From positions 1 through 58,766 of the forward strand of contig JAJPIV010000045.1 of NCBI GenBank assembly GCA_021324595.1: a DNA stretch of 58,766 nt, in the 5' to 3' direction. The position numbers and the translations under genes are program-made. The notes beneath the pieces were generated by a model, which saw only the letters and a program-made list of their open reading frames with translations, made no database searches and was not told where the DNA came from. Positions 7,709-18,428 of this stretch are shown here, in pieces; position 1 is the stretch's first letter, and each line of letters opens with the position of its first letter. Source of the DNA: Actinomycetota bacterium. GTDB lineage: Bacteria > Actinomycetota > Actinomycetes > Streptosporangiales > Streptosporangiaceae.

Positions 7709-8578
7709 TCAGCGGACGTGAACGACGTCCCCGGCACTGACCGCGACGAGGTCGCCCGCCGCGCCGCCGCGATCCCCGGCGGCGCGCTCGCCGGGCCGGA
7801 TCAGCAGGCGGCCGGCGCCGTCCACCCCGGCTGCCAGGCCGCCCAGCGAGCGGCCATCCGGGAACTGGACCAGCACCGCACGCCCGGCCGTCGCGGACAG
7901 GGCCAGGTACTCCCGGCGCAGCCCGCAGCGGTCGGCGTCCCCCGCCCGGTCCCGCCAGGCGACGTACCGGTCTCCCATCTCGGCCAGGATCGCGGCGAGC
8001 AGGTCGCCGCGGCCGACCTGGCCCGCGCCCTGCGCCTCCAGCGAGGTCGCCGTCGGCACCGGCAGCTCGTCGGGGCCGCCGGCGACGTTCAGGCCCACGC
8101 CGATGACGACCGCGTCGCCGTCCTGCTCGGCGAGGATCCCGGCCAGCTTGCGCTCGCCGGCGAGCACGTCATTCGGCCACTTGAGCCGCGCCGGGAGCCC
8201 GGTGAGGGACCTGACGGCGCGCGCCACGGCCACGCCGGACAGCAGCGGCAGCCACCCGTGGGCCGCCCGCGGGACGGAGCCAGGCCGCAGCAGCACGGAG
8301 AACGCCAGCGCCCGCCCGGGCGGGCTCACCCAGCTCCGGCCGAGCCGGCCGCGCCCGGCGGTCTGCTCCCGCGCGGCGAGCACGAGGCCCTCGGGCGCAC
8401 CGCCCCGCGCCAGCGCCAGCAGGTCGGCGTTGGTGGAGCCGGTCCGCTCGGCCACGGTGACCGCGGTCCACGGGCGGCCCTCGCGCACGACCTCGGCGCG
8501 CAGCCACGCCGCGTCGAGATCCCGGCCGCCCGCGGGCCGGGGCGCCTCCCCCGCCGCGTGCGCGCTGGTCCCGGGCAT
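7709..8578 (-). CDS. birA: biotin--[acetyl-CoA-carboxylase] ligase
   Basis: This ligase attaches biotin to the BCCP lysine of acyl-CoA carboxylase through biotinyl-AMP. It has 289 residues from ATG 8578. The catalytic domain shows [11 protein letters not shown], the biotinyl-AMP loop [12 protein letters not shown], the lysine-bearing [17 protein letters not shown], and VIGVGLNV. A small SH3-like C-terminal domain follows (residues about 235-289). There is no N-terminal DNA-binding domain, so this is a monofunctional enzyme and not a repressor. It is divergent from the carboxylase beta subunit gene (81 bp between start codons). Its partner substrate is encoded nearby (BCCP lysine in 12180-14015). 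Confidence 0.95.
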   Translation of the reverse strand: MPGTSAHAAGEAPRPAGGRDLDAAWLRAEVVREGRPWTAVTVAERTGSTNADLLALARGGAPEGLVLAAREQTAGRGRLGRSWVSPPGRALAFSVLLRPGSVPRAAHGWLPLLSGVAVARAVRSLTGLPARLKWPNDVLAGERKLAGILAEQDGDAVVIGVGLNVAGGPDELPVPTATSLEAQGAGQVGRGDLLAAILAEMGDRYVAWRDRAGDADRCGLRREYLALSATAGRAVLVQFPDGRSLGGLAAGVDGAGRLLIRPGERAAGDRGGAAGDLVAVSAGDVVHVR

Positions 8579-8584
8579 GACCTC

Positions 8585-8590
8585 ATTCTG
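8585..8590 (-). promoter_or_regulatory. -10-like CAGAAT, six bases before birA ATG
   Basis: CAGAAT-N6-ATG on the minus strand resembles the leaderless promoters in the window but departs from TANNNT at the first base. GAGG directly before the ATG is too close to act as a normal ribosome site. Confidence 0.25.
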
Positions 8591-8646
8591 CCCGCCGGAA
8601 CGGCCCGGCACGCCGCCCCGCGGGTCGCCGTGCGCGCACCGTGCCC

Positions 8647-8652
8647 TACCCT
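8647..8652 (+). promoter_or_regulatory. -10-like TACCCT, seven bases before pccB ATG (leaderless candidate)
   Basis: TACCCT-N7-ATG with no Shine-Dalgarno suggests that transcription starts at the A of the ATG. The divergent birA start is 81 bp away, so both promoters share one short region. Confidence 0.4.
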
Positions 8653-8659
8653 GTGCGGC

Positions 8660-10363
<1,704 letters not shown>

Positions 10364-10592
10364 CGCCCCGCGAGCCCCTGCTCTGCTCGGCAACCCGCCT
10401 GACATGCTGCCCGGTGGTGCCCCCGATGGCCGCAGCGAGCTCACCTTGCCAGCGAGGGGGAGCCGGCCGGCACGGCAAGGGCCGCCGGAGGCCGGAGGCC
10501 TACGGGCGCCACGGCCGATCGCGCACGGCGCGGCTCGCGCCCGCGATCTGGTGGCGACAGCCGAGGCGGGGTCCGGCTAGAGTCGAAGGGTC

Positions 10593-11615
10593 ATGACCGC
10601 TCCGGACGGATTGCCGTTCCTGACGTCCCGCTACGCCATCATGGTGGACGTCGGCTACATCTACGCTTCCGCCGGCGAGCTCCTGTTCGGCGCGGCTTCA
10701 CGGCGCGAGTACCGGGTGGACGCCGACAACCTGATCCAGGCGCTGATCGGGCACGCCAGCGAGCGCGTGCCCGGGGGCCAGCTGCTGCGCGTGTACTGGT
10801 ATGACGCGGCCCGGGACCGGGTGCCCACCATCGACCAGCGGGTGATCGCCCAGATGCCGTTCGTCAAGCTCCGGCTCGGCAACCTGAACGCGCGCGGCCA
10901 GCAGAAGGGGGTCGACGCGCAGATCCGGGCCGACATGGAGGCGCTGGCCAGGCACCGGGCGATCACCGACGCGATGCTGGTGGCCGGCGATGAGGACATG
11001 GTGCCCGCGGTCGAGGCCGCCCAGGCCTACGGGGTGCGGGTCCACCTGTGGGGCGTCGAGCCCCCCTACGGCACCAACCAGGCCGAGCGGCTGGTGTGGG
11101 AGTCGGACACGGTCGAGGTCCTCGAGCGCGCGTTCATCGAGCCGTACTTCTCGCCGCAGCCCAGCGAGGCCGCCCCGGCGGGCGCGGCTCCGGCGGCCTC
11201 CTCGGCGGCAGCGCGGGCGGACCACGCGCCGGCCGCCGCGGCCGCGCCGAGCGCGGCGCCGTCCCCTGCCCAGCTCTTCGGGGACCGGATCGGATTCCGG
11301 CCGCATGCCCGCCAGGCCCACCTCAACGCCCACGTGACCGCGGCCAGGCTCGGCCCGTCCCGGGAGCGGGTCGAGGAGGCGGGCGAGCACGTGGCGCAGA
11401 AGTGGATCCTCACCCGTGGCGAGGACAACATCCGCGACCTGCTGCCCGGGCCGATCCTCCCGCCCGTGATCGACAAGGAGCTGCTGGTCGACGCGGAGAA
11501 GGAGCTCGGCCTGTCGCTGCGCTCCTACCAGGAGGCGAGGGAGTGGCTGCGGGACGCGTTCTGGGCGCGCGTCCACCGGCAGTTCGGCATCAACATCGGC
11601 AGGTCCAAGGGCTGA
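10593..11615 (+). CDS. NYN domain-containing protein (putative PIN-like ribonuclease)
   Basis: This is a 340-residue protein with an N-terminal NYN/PIN-like fold. The acidic metal-site residues fall in IMVDVGYIY, KGVDAQIRADM and VAGDEDMVPAVEAA, the usual pattern for this nuclease superfamily. Residues about 190-235 are an Ala/Pro-rich linker. The C-terminal part (DNIRDLLPGPILPPVIDKELL ... FGINIGRSKG) is a conserved helical region of actinobacterial NYN proteins. The ATG is preceded by GAAGGG, with TAGAGT at 10578-10583 as a plausible -10. The 229-bp gap before it shows no further gene. RNA cleavage is the family expectation; the target is unknown. The link to the surrounding carboxylase genes is positional only. 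Confidence 0.85.
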   Translation: MTAPDGLPFLTSRYAIMVDVGYIYASAGELLFGAASRREYRVDADNLIQALIGHASERVPGGQLLRVYWYDAARDRVPTIDQRVIAQMPFVKLRLGNLNARGQQKGVDAQIRADMEALARHRAITDAMLVAGDEDMVPAVEAAQAYGVRVHLWGVEPPYGTNQAERLVWESDTVEVLERAFIEPYFSPQPSEAAPAGAAPAASSAAARADHAPAAAAAPSAAPSPAQLFGDRIGFRPHARQAHLNAHVTAARLGPSRERVEEAGEHVAQKWILTRGEDNIRDLLPGPILPPVIDKELLVDAEKELGLSLRSYQEAREWLRDAFWARVHRQFGINIGRSKG

Positions 11616-11622
11616 GCCGGAG

Positions 11623-11946
11623 ATGGTGAGCGAGCCGCCGGGCCGGCCGCCCGCAGCCGGCGAGCCCGGGCACGGGCGGCTGCCGGGCTCCGGGCCGCTG
11701 ATCCGCATCACCCGCGGTTTGCCGGACGCCGAGGAGCTGGCCGCGGTGCTCGCCGTGCTGAGCGTGCTCGCCGCCCGCCGGCGCGGCGGGCGCGCCGATG
11801 CGGCGGCCGGCGCGGCGCCGCCCGGGCCGGCCGCCTGTGACGCGGGACCGGCCCGCCGCTCCGCCTGGCTGGACCGGGCCGCGCTGCTGCGCGCCCCGCT
11901 CATCCCGGGGCCGGGAGCCTGGCGGCGCGGCGCCCTGCCGCGCTGA
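11623..11946 (+). CDS. acyl-CoA carboxylase epsilon subunit
   Basis: This small 107-residue accessory subunit is found only with actinobacterial acyl-CoA carboxylases, where it stabilises the alpha-beta complex. Recognisable features are the N-terminal [20 protein letters not shown] helix and the C-terminal [13 protein letters not shown] motif with its invariant tryptophan. The middle is Ala/Gly/Pro-rich. The start lies only 7 bp after the NYN stop; GGAG is almost adjacent to the ATG, so the next codon, GTG at 11626, may be the true start. Its position between the beta subunit and the BCCP subunit matches actinobacterial carboxylase clusters. Confidence 0.85.
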   Translation: MVSEPPGRPPAAGEPGHGRLPGSGPLIRITRGLPDAEELAAVLAVLSVLAARRRGGRADAAAGAAPPGPAACDAGPARRSAWLDRAALLRAPLIPGPGAWRRGALPR

Positions 11947-12011
11947 CCGCTCGCGCGCGGCGCCGGCACGCGCGCACCGCCCGCCGCGCGTGCTGGCCGC
12001 TGCCGCCCCGG

Positions 12012-12098
12012 GCCGTCCGTGCGCCCGCGGGCGGCCCGAGATCGCGCGGACGACCGCGGCGAACGGCCTGGTGCCGTCCGTGCGCCCGCGGGCGGCCC
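12012..12098. repeat. 26-bp perfect direct repeat (two copies, 61-bp period) between epsilon and BCCP genes
   Basis: Identical 26-bp copies lie at 12012-12037 and 12073-12098. Each contains the 10-bp palindrome GCCCGCGGGC and could form a hairpin. They lie in the 233-bp gap between the epsilon subunit and the biotin carboxylase gene. TAGACT at 12148-12153 downstream is a possible -10 for the carboxylase gene, so the repeats may be regulator sites, or tandem terminators of the upstream transcript. Confidence 0.6.
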
Positions 12099-12179
12099 TG
12101 GTCAGGGCGGCGAAGGTCCCTTCCCCGGCGGCCGGAACACCACTCACTAGACTCCTGGCAGTCGAGAGAAAGCGATGCC

Positions 12180-14015
12180 GTGCGCAAGGTCCTGATCGCC
12201 AATCGCGGCGAGATCGCGGTCCGGGTGGCGCGCGCCTGCCGGGACGCCGGCCTGGCCAGCGTCGCCGTCTACGCCGAGCCGGACGCCGACGCGCTCCACG
12301 TCACGATGGCCGATGAGGCCTACGCGCTCGGCGGGCTGTCCGCCGCGGAGAGCTACCTGGACATCGCTAAGATCCTCAAGGCGGCGGGGGACTCCGGCGC
12401 CGACGCGGTCCACCCCGGCTACGGATTCCTGGCGGAGAACGCCCGCTTCGCACGGGAGGTGATCGCCGCCGGGCTGACCTGGATCGGGCCGCCGCCCGAG
12501 GCGATCGAGGCGCTCGGCGACAAGACCGCGGCCCGGGCGATCGCCCGGGCGGTCGGCGCGCCGCTCGCGCCGGGCACCCCGGGGCCGGTCTCCGGGCCGC
12601 ACGAGGCGGCCGCCTTCGCCGCCGAGCATGGCCTGCCGATCGCGATCAAGGCCGCCCACGGCGGCGGGGGACGCGGGCTCAAGGTCGCCCGCACCGCCGA
12701 GGAGATCGCGGAGCGCTTCGAATCGGCCGTCCGCGAGGCGCTGGCCGCGTTCGGCCGGGGGGAGTGCTTCATCGAGCGCTACCTGGAGCGCCCGCGCCAC
12801 GTGGAGACCCAGTGCCTGGCCGACCGCCACGGCACGGTCGTGGTGGTCTCGACCAGGGACTGCACGCTCCAGCGCCGCCACCAGAAGCTGGTCGAGGAGG
12901 CGCCGGCCCCGTTCCTCACCCCGGATCAGGACCGCGTGCTGCGCGAGTCCTCCAAGGCGATCATGCGCGCGGCCGGCTACGTCGGCGCGGGCACCTGCGA
13001 GTTCCTCGTCGCCCCCGACGGCACGATCTCGTTCCTTGAGGTCAACACCAGGCTTCAGGTCGAGCACCCGGTGACCGAGGAGGTCAGCGGGATCGACCTG
13101 GTGCTGGCGATGTTCGCGGTCGCCGACGGCCAGCGGATCAGTGACGGCGACCCGCCGGCGCGCGGGCACTCGATCGAGTTCCGGATCAACGCCGAGGACC
13201 CCGGGCGCGGGTTCCTCCCGGCACCGGGGACGCTCACCAGGTGGAGCCCGCCGTCCGGGCCGGGGGTGCGGGTGGACGCCGGGTACGCCGCGGGAATGAC
13301 CGTGCCGCAGGCATTCGACTCGCTCATCGCCAAGCTGATCGTCACCGGCGCGGACCGCCCGCAGGCGCTTGCGCGGGCCCGGCGCGCCCTGGCCGAGTTC
13401 GACGTCGGCGGGATGCCGACCGTCCTGCCGTTCCACCGGGCGGTGGTCAGCGACCCGGCGTTCACCAGCGAGCCGTTCACCGTCCACACCCGGTGGATCG
13501 AGGCCGAGTTCGCCGGCCAGCTGCCCCCCTGGGATCCGGCCGCCGACGGCGCGGCGCCGTCCCCCGCCGGCCCGGGGACCGCCGGGCCGGCAGGAGACGG
13601 CGGCCGGGAGCGGATCGTGGTCGAGGTGGCCGGCAAGCGGCTCGAGGTGGTGGTGCCCGCCTGGCTCGCCTCAGGCGACGGCCCGGCGCCCGCGGCCCGG
13701 CACGGCGCGCCCGCGGCCCGGCACGGCGCGCCCGCGGCCCGCCCGGGCAGCCGGGTCCGGCCGGAGCGGGAACGCGCCGCCCGGGCCGGGCCCGGCGGAG
13801 GGGACGCGCTCACCAGCCCGATGCAGGGCACGATCGTGAAGATCGTCGCCGCGGACGGGCAGCGGGTGCGGGCCGGGGACACGGTCGTGGTGCTCGAGGC
13901 GATGAAGATGGAGCAGCCGCTCGCCGCCCACAAGGATGGCACGGTGACGGGCCTGGCCGTCGCGATCGGCCAGACGGTCCCGGCCGGCCAGGTGATCTGC
14001 AGCCTGGCGGACTGA
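12180..14015 (+). CDS. acyl-CoA carboxylase alpha subunit: biotin carboxylase fused to BCCP
   Basis: The protein carboxylates biotin carried on its own C-terminal domain, using ATP and bicarbonate. It has 611 residues, as usual for actinobacterial AccA-type subunits. GTG 12180 gives [19 protein letters not shown]. The biotin-carboxylase N-domain is followed by an ATP-grasp domain ([28 protein letters not shown]) and a C-domain. Residues about 455-540 are a low-complexity linker with a duplicated AARHGAP unit, and the BCCP domain comes last. The biotinylated lysine is Lys576 in EAMKMEQPL. Partners encoded nearby are the beta subunit, the epsilon subunit and biotin ligase. It may also serve the interrupted carboxyltransferase at 2459-4111. 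Confidence 0.95.
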   Translation: MRKVLIANRGEIAVRVARACRDAGLASVAVYAEPDADALHVTMADEAYALGGLSAAESYLDIAKILKAAGDSGADAVHPGYGFLAENARFAREVIAAGLTWIGPPPEAIEALGDKTAARAIARAVGAPLAPGTPGPVSGPHEAAAFAAEHGLPIAIKAAHGGGGRGLKVARTAEEIAERFESAVREALAAFGRGECFIERYLERPRHVETQCLADRHGTVVVVSTRDCTLQRRHQKLVEEAPAPFLTPDQDRVLRESSKAIMRAAGYVGAGTCEFLVAPDGTISFLEVNTRLQVEHPVTEEVSGIDLVLAMFAVADGQRISDGDPPARGHSIEFRINAEDPGRGFLPAPGTLTRWSPPSGPGVRVDAGYAAGMTVPQAFDSLIAKLIVTGADRPQALARARRALAEFDVGGMPTVLPFHRAVVSDPAFTSEPFTVHTRWIEAEFAGQLPPWDPAADGAAPSPAGPGTAGPAGDGGRERIVVEVAGKRLEVVVPAWLASGDGPAPAARHGAPAARHGAPAARPGSRVRPERERAARAGPGGGDALTSPMQGTIVKIVAADGQRVRAGDTVVVLEAMKMEQPLAAHKDGTVTGLAVAIGQTVPAGQVICSLAD

Positions 14016-14018
14016 GCG

Positions 14019-14375
14019 ATGCCGAGGCTGGCAGGCGACCCCGGGCCGCTGCGCTGGCTGCTCTTCGCGCTCGGGTTCCGGCTGCCCGACCGGTACACCG
14101 ACTGGGTCCGCCACGAGCTGACCGACGCGGGCTGGCGCGCCAGGACGGTCGTCCGCCACCTGGCGATCATCGTCCCGGTCTGCGCGGGCGTCGCCGCGGT
14201 GCTGCTGACCTGGCTGCCCGCGCCCGGCTGGCTGGCTGGCATGATGATCGGGCTGATCCTGGCCGGCAGCGTCTTCACGGTCGCGGCCTACGCGGACGAC
14301 ATCCGGGCCTCGCGGCTCCGCCAGCACGGCCTCGAGGCGCCCGACGACCCGGACCTGGGGCGCCCTGCGCACTGA
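14019..14375 (+). CDS. DUF5313 family small membrane protein
   Basis: This 118-residue protein starts three bases after the BCCP stop, so it is probably co-transcribed and coupled. The N-terminal GPLRWLLFALGFRLPDRYTDWVRHELTD is the typical DUF5313 opening (split here: GPLRWLLFALGFRLP, then WVRHELTD). Two transmembrane helices follow (about residues 50-68 and 72-92), with short polar ends. Function is unknown; proteins of this family are restricted to actinobacteria. Confidence 0.75.
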   Translation: MPRLAGDPGPLRWLLFALGFRLPDRYTDWVRHELTDAGWRARTVVRHLAIIVPVCAGVAAVLLTWLPAPGWLAGMMIGLILAGSVFTVAAYADDIRASRLRQHGLEAPDDPDLGRPAH

Positions 14376-14448
14376 CCCGAAGGCCGCCGCGTGACCCGCG
14401 CGGCAGCCGGGCCGCGGGGTCCTGGTGCGGGCGGCAGGCCAGGCTGCC

Positions 14449-14967
14449 TCAGCCGAGCAGCGGCCTGCCGTTGAAGATGCCGAGCTCCTCCCGGTACAGC
14501 TCGATCTGGACGCCATTCGGGTCGCGGAAGTACATGCTCTCCTCCACGCCCCGGTCAGGGCCCAGGTACTCCACCCCGGCCTCGTCGAGCCGCCGCCGCG
14601 CCGCGTCGTACTGCTCGGGCGAGACCGAGATCGCCAGGTGCTGCACCCCTCCGATCGTCTCCTGCCACGCCGGGTGCTCGTGCCCCGGGAAGTCGAAGAA
14701 CCCGAGCAGGTTCTTGTTGCCGATGTCGAAGAAGAAGTGGTTCGACCCCTTGTAGTCGCGGTTCTCCACCAGCTCGACCAGCGGGAACCCGAGGAAGTCC
14801 TGGTAGAACTTGATCGTCTCCTCGGCGTCGCGGCAGATCAGGGCGAGGTGGTGCACGCCCTGGACGGTCGTCGCCGGCCGGTCCGCCGGGGGCCGCAGGT
14901 ACTTCTCGCGAAGCTCCGCCCGCCTGGCCCGGATCCGCTCGAGCTCCTCGCCCTCTGGCTGTGGCAT
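14449..14967 (-). CDS. VOC family (glyoxalase/dioxygenase superfamily) protein
   Basis: The product has 172 residues from ATG 14967, which has a good upstream GGGGAGAGG; the longer frame to 15114 is not needed. Two beta-alpha-beta-beta-beta modules are visible. The first starts VHHLALICRDAEETIKFYQD and the second VQHLAISVSPEQYDAARR. Candidate metal ligands are the first His of each module and the terminal Glu in NGVQIELY. The N-terminal 30 residues are charged and helical. Substrate is unknown; the family includes glyoxalases, epimerases and ring-cleaving dioxygenases. It lies divergent from the pirin gene (about 200 bp apart), so the two may share a control region. Confidence 0.88.
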   Translation of the reverse strand: MPQPEGEELERIRARRAELREKYLRPPADRPATTVQGVHHLALICRDAEETIKFYQDFLGFPLVELVENRDYKGSNHFFFDIGNKNLLGFFDFPGHEHPAWQETIGGVQHLAISVSPEQYDAARRRLDEAGVEYLGPDRGVEESMYFRDPNGVQIELYREELGIFNGRPLLG

Positions 14968-15168
14968 CTGCCTCTCCCCGCTCCTGTGGTCTCGCCGCCG
15001 CGACGCCCGCACCGGTCCGGCCCGCGCGCGGGCTGCCGCCTCGCCGTCGCCGTCCATTATCCGCCGCCCGGCCCGCCCGGCACCACCCCGGCCCGGGGAA
15101 TGTTGCGCGTTCAATCACCGTTGGCGATGCTACGAGAGGGCGCCGTACCCGCGGGAGGATCCAGGCAC

Positions 15169-16164
15169 ATGCCAGCAGTCACGGTGGAGGACATTTTGCT
15201 CCTGCCGCGCATCCCCGAGCCCGACGTCACCGTGCGGGAACGCGAGGTGCTGGCGGTCACGACCGCGCCGTCGGCGTTCGAGGGCGAGGGATTCCCGGTG
15301 CGCCGCGCGTTCGCGGGGGTCGATCTGCGGGCGCTCGACCCCTTCGTTCACATGGACCAGATGGGCGAGGTGGAGTACGCGCCCGGCGAGCCGAAGGGCA
15401 CGGCCTGGCACCCGCACCGCGGGTTCGAGACCGTCACCTACATGATCGACGGCGCGTTCCGCCACCAGGACTCCCACGGCGGCGGCGGCCTGATCACCAA
15501 CGGCGACACCCAGTGGATGACGGCGGGCGGCGGCATCCTGCACATCGAGGAGCCGCCGGAGGACCTGGTGGCCAGCGGCGGGCTGTTCCACGGCTTCCAG
15601 CTCTGGGTGAACCTTCCCGCCCGCCTGAAGCTGGCACCGCCCCGCTACCAGGACATCAGGGCCGGGCAGGTGGCCCTGCTCACCTCGCCGGACGGCGGGG
15701 CGCTGGTCCGGGTGATCGCCGGGGAGGTCGCCGGCCACGCCGGGCCCGGCATCACGCACACGCCGATCACCCTGCTGCACGCGACGGTGCAGCCAGGCGC
15801 GCGGCTCCGGCTGCCCTGGCGCGCCGATTTCAACGCGCTCGCCTACGTGATGGCCGGGTCGGGCAGCGCCGGCCCGGCGCACCGCCCGGTGCGCACCGGC
15901 CAGCTGGCGGTGTTCGGCCCGGGCGCGGCGCTGACCTTCGCCGGGAGCCGGCGCCCGGACGGCCCGAGCGCGGGCCTGGACGTCCTGGTCCTGGGCGGCG
16001 AGCCGATCAGGGAGCCGGTCGCCGCCTACGGCCCGTTCGTCATGAACACCAGGGCCGAGCTGGTCCAGGCGTTCGAGGACTACCGGGCGGGCCGGCTCGG
16101 CACGATCCCGGCCGGGCCGGCGGTGATCCCGCAGGCGCCCCGTCCGGGCCACGACGTGCTGTAG
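15169..16164 (+). CDS. pirin family protein (bicupin)
   Basis: This is a 331-residue pirin. ATG 15169 was chosen because GGGAGGA lies 10 bases upstream; an in-frame ATG at 15127 lacks such a site. The N-terminal cupin has the metal-binding WHPHRGFETVTYM and the later HIEEPPE, giving the His-His-His-Glu set typical of pirins. A second cupin (about residues 175-290) contains LPWRADFNALAYVMAGSG. Some bacterial pirins have quercetin dioxygenase activity or modulate redox enzymes; nothing here decides which. It is convergent with dinG. Confidence 0.92.
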   Translation: MPAVTVEDILLLPRIPEPDVTVREREVLAVTTAPSAFEGEGFPVRRAFAGVDLRALDPFVHMDQMGEVEYAPGEPKGTAWHPHRGFETVTYMIDGAFRHQDSHGGGGLITNGDTQWMTAGGGILHIEEPPEDLVASGGLFHGFQLWVNLPARLKLAPPRYQDIRAGQVALLTSPDGGALVRVIAGEVAGHAGPGITHTPITLLHATVQPGARLRLPWRADFNALAYVMAGSGSAGPAHRPVRTGQLAVFGPGAALTFAGSRRPDGPSAGLDVLVLGGEPIREPVAAYGPFVMNTRAELVQAFEDYRAGRLGTIPAGPAVIPQAPRPGHDVL

Positions 16165-16260
16165 CCGGGCCGGCCGGCCGCCGTGCCGCAGGAGGCCGCC
16201 GGCCACCCGCTCCCCGCCGGGGATGGCGAACGCGGGATCGCCGGGCCCCCGTGCGGCCGG

Positions 16261-18345
16261 CTACCCGCCTCCGGACGCGGCCGCGGCGAGGCGGCGCAGG
16301 GCGCCGCGGGCCACCTCCGGGTCGGTGGTGGCCCAGAACGGGGGCAGCGACGCCCCCAGGAACCCCGCGTACCGCGCGGTGGCCAGCCTCGGGTCGAGCA
16401 CGGCCACCACCCCGCGGTCGGTGACGGTGCGCAGCAGCCGGCCGGCGCCCTGGGCGAGGAGCAGCGCGGCATGGGAGGCGGCCACGGCCAGGAAACCGTT
16501 CCCGCCGCGGGCGGCGACCGCCCGCTGCCTGGCGGACGCGAGCGGGTCATCCGGCCGGGGGAACGGGATCCGGTCGATGATGACCAGCTGCAGCGCCGGC
16601 CCGGGCACGTCCACGCCCTGCCACAGCGAGAGCGTGCCGAACAGGCAGGTCGGCTCGTCGGCGGCGAACTCGGCGACCAGCCGCCCGGTCTGGTCGTCCC
16701 CCTGGCACAGCAGCGGCACGCCGATCCGGGCGCGCAGCTCCCCGGCCGCCTGCCGCGCGGCCCGCATCGAGGAGAACAGCCCGAGCGTGCGCCCGCCGGC
16801 CGCCTCGATCAGCCCGGCGATCTCGTCCAGGTACGCCGCGGGCAGGCCGTCGCGGCCTGGCGGGGGAAGGTGCCGGGCGATGTAGAGGATCCCGCTGCGC
16901 GGGTGGTCGAACGGGGAGCCCACGTCAATGCCCGTCCAGCGGAGCGGCGGCCGTTCGGCCGCCGTCTCGCCGGCGGCCTCCGCCGGCTCTTTCCCCCCGG
17001 CCGGCGGCGATGCGGGCCGTGGTCGCTCCTGGCCGCCCGCGCCCGCCAGCCCCCACTGCCGGGCCAGCGGCTCGAACGATCCGCCCAGCGCGAGGGTCGC
17101 CGAGGTGAGCACGACGGTCCGGGTGCCGAAGAGCCGGCTGGCCAGCAGCCCGCCGACGGCCAGCGGGGCGACCCGCAGCGCCGGGGACCGGGCCGGCTCC
17201 TCCGGCGCCGGCCGGTCCAGCCAGACCACCTCGGCCCGCCCGGCGGCGTCCGCGCCGAACGCGCCGAGCATCCGGCTCGCCGTCTCCGCCAGCTCGTCCA
17301 CGGCCACGAGCGCGGCCCGGCGCGCGGCGGCCCGGCCAGGCTCCTCCTCGCCCGCGGCGCCGGCCGCGCGGAACCTTGCCGCGCACCCCGACGCGGCGTC
17401 CCGCACCGCCTCCAGGCACGCCGCGAGCGCCGGGTCGAGCGTGTCGATGCGCCCCGCCGCCAGCGCCGCCAGCAGGCGCTCGGCGGCGGCGCCCGCCTCG
17501 CGGAGCCGGGCCGCCGCCTCCTCCCCGATCATCCGCCCGCAGCGCCGCGCCGCAGCCTCGATGCCGGCCGGGGAGAGCTCGCCGGAGGCGACCGAGGTCA
17601 CCCGGTCCACCAGGTCGTGGGCCTCGTCCACGATCACGACGTCGTGCTCGGGGAGGACGCCGAAGTCCTCCATCGCGTCGATCGCCAGCAGCGCGTGGTT
17701 GGTGACCACGATGTCGGCCCGGCCGGCCCGGTCACGGGCGAGCTCGGCGTGGCACTGCGTGCCGAACGGGCACCGCTGGGCGCCCAGGCACTCCCGGGCG
17801 CTGACCGAGACCTGCCGCCAGGCCTGGTCGCTCACCCCGGGGACCAGCTCGTCGCGGTCGCCGCTGCTGGTCGTGGCCGCCCACTCGTGCAGCCGCTGGA
17901 CCTGGCGCCCGATCGCGGAGGCCTGGCCGGGGTCGAACAGCGCCTGCCCGGCGTCGTCCTGCGGCCCGCCGCGCAGCCGCATCAGGCACAGGTAGTTGCG
18001 CCTGCCCTTGAGGATCGCGAACGCCGGCGCCCGTCCGAGCGCGGGCGCGAGCGCCTCGGCGAGCCGCGGCAGGTCCCGCTCGACGAGCTGGCGCTGCAGC
18101 GCGATCGTGGCGGTCGAGACCACGACGGTGCCGCCGCCCGAGACCGCGTGGCGCGCCGCGGGGACGAGGTAGGCGAGGGACTTGCCGGTTCCCGTCCCGG
18201 CCTGGACGGCCAGGTGCTCACCGGTCTCGATCGCGCGGGCGACCGCGTTCGCCATCGTCACCTGGCCCGGGCGGGACGACCCGCCGATCCCGGCGACGGC
18301 CAGCGCCAGCAGGTCCGCCACGCCGGGCACGCCGCCGGGGGCCAT
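16261..18345 (-). CDS. dinG: ATP-dependent DNA helicase, DinG/XPD-like, with Fe-S cysteines
   Basis: This 694-residue superfamily 2 helicase is presumed to unwind DNA 5' to 3' during repair. Walker A is AGTGTGKS (residues 49-56). Four cysteines suited to a 4Fe-4S cluster fall in the expected interval between motifs Ia and II: NYLCLM near residue 120, then ECLGAQRCPFGTQCHAEL. Walker B is IVDEAHDLVD, and the C-terminal helicase core includes GRLLRTVTDRGVVAVLDPRL. A Gly/Ala/Pro-rich insert separates the two helicase halves (about 430-470). The start lies six bases downstream of TAACGT and has no Shine-Dalgarno. The gene is divergent from the acyl-CoA synthetase at 18429. Confidence 0.92.
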   Translation of the reverse strand: MAPGGVPGVADLLALAVAGIGGSSRPGQVTMANAVARAIETGEHLAVQAGTGTGKSLAYLVPAARHAVSGGGTVVVSTATIALQRQLVERDLPRLAEALAPALGRAPAFAILKGRRNYLCLMRLRGGPQDDAGQALFDPGQASAIGRQVQRLHEWAATTSSGDRDELVPGVSDQAWRQVSVSARECLGAQRCPFGTQCHAELARDRAGRADIVVTNHALLAIDAMEDFGVLPEHDVVIVDEAHDLVDRVTSVASGELSPAGIEAAARRCGRMIGEEAAARLREAGAAAERLLAALAAGRIDTLDPALAACLEAVRDAASGCAARFRAAGAAGEEEPGRAAARRAALVAVDELAETASRMLGAFGADAAGRAEVVWLDRPAPEEPARSPALRVAPLAVGGLLASRLFGTRTVVLTSATLALGGSFEPLARQWGLAGAGGQERPRPASPPAGGKEPAEAAGETAAERPPLRWTGIDVGSPFDHPRSGILYIARHLPPPGRDGLPAAYLDEIAGLIEAAGGRTLGLFSSMRAARQAAGELRARIGVPLLCQGDDQTGRLVAEFAADEPTCLFGTLSLWQGVDVPGPALQLVIIDRIPFPRPDDPLASARQRAVAARGGNGFLAVAASHAALLLAQGAGRLLRTVTDRGVVAVLDPRLATARYAGFLGASLPPFWATTDPEVARGALRRLAAAASGGG

Positions 18346-18351
18346 TCCGGT

Positions 18352-18357
18352 ACGTTA
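18352..18357 (-). promoter_or_regulatory. -10-like TAACGT, six bases before dinG ATG (leaderless candidate)
   Basis: On the minus strand TAACGT-N6-ATG lies within a small palindrome, CGGTA-ACG-TACCG (18348-18360), which would overlap both the -10 and the transcription start. A repressor site there would be well placed; no LexA-type sequence is evident. Confidence 0.4.
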
Positions 18358-18428
18358 CCGCCCCGGCGCGCCGGGCCGCCGGGGCTCCCGGCCTCCCGCC
18401 CGGCCGGCGAAGCTGCCACCATGGCCTC

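Noticed and set aside
11590-12147. 185-codon minus-strand frame over the epsilon subunit and the following gap
   Set aside because: No family resemblance; it covers the 26-bp direct repeats and the opposite strand of a recognisable gene.
16165-16260. GGCCGGC/GCCGGCC inverted repeat between pirin and dinG as a terminator
   Set aside because: Seven-base GC-only arms with a long loop are expected by chance in this composition; no further support.
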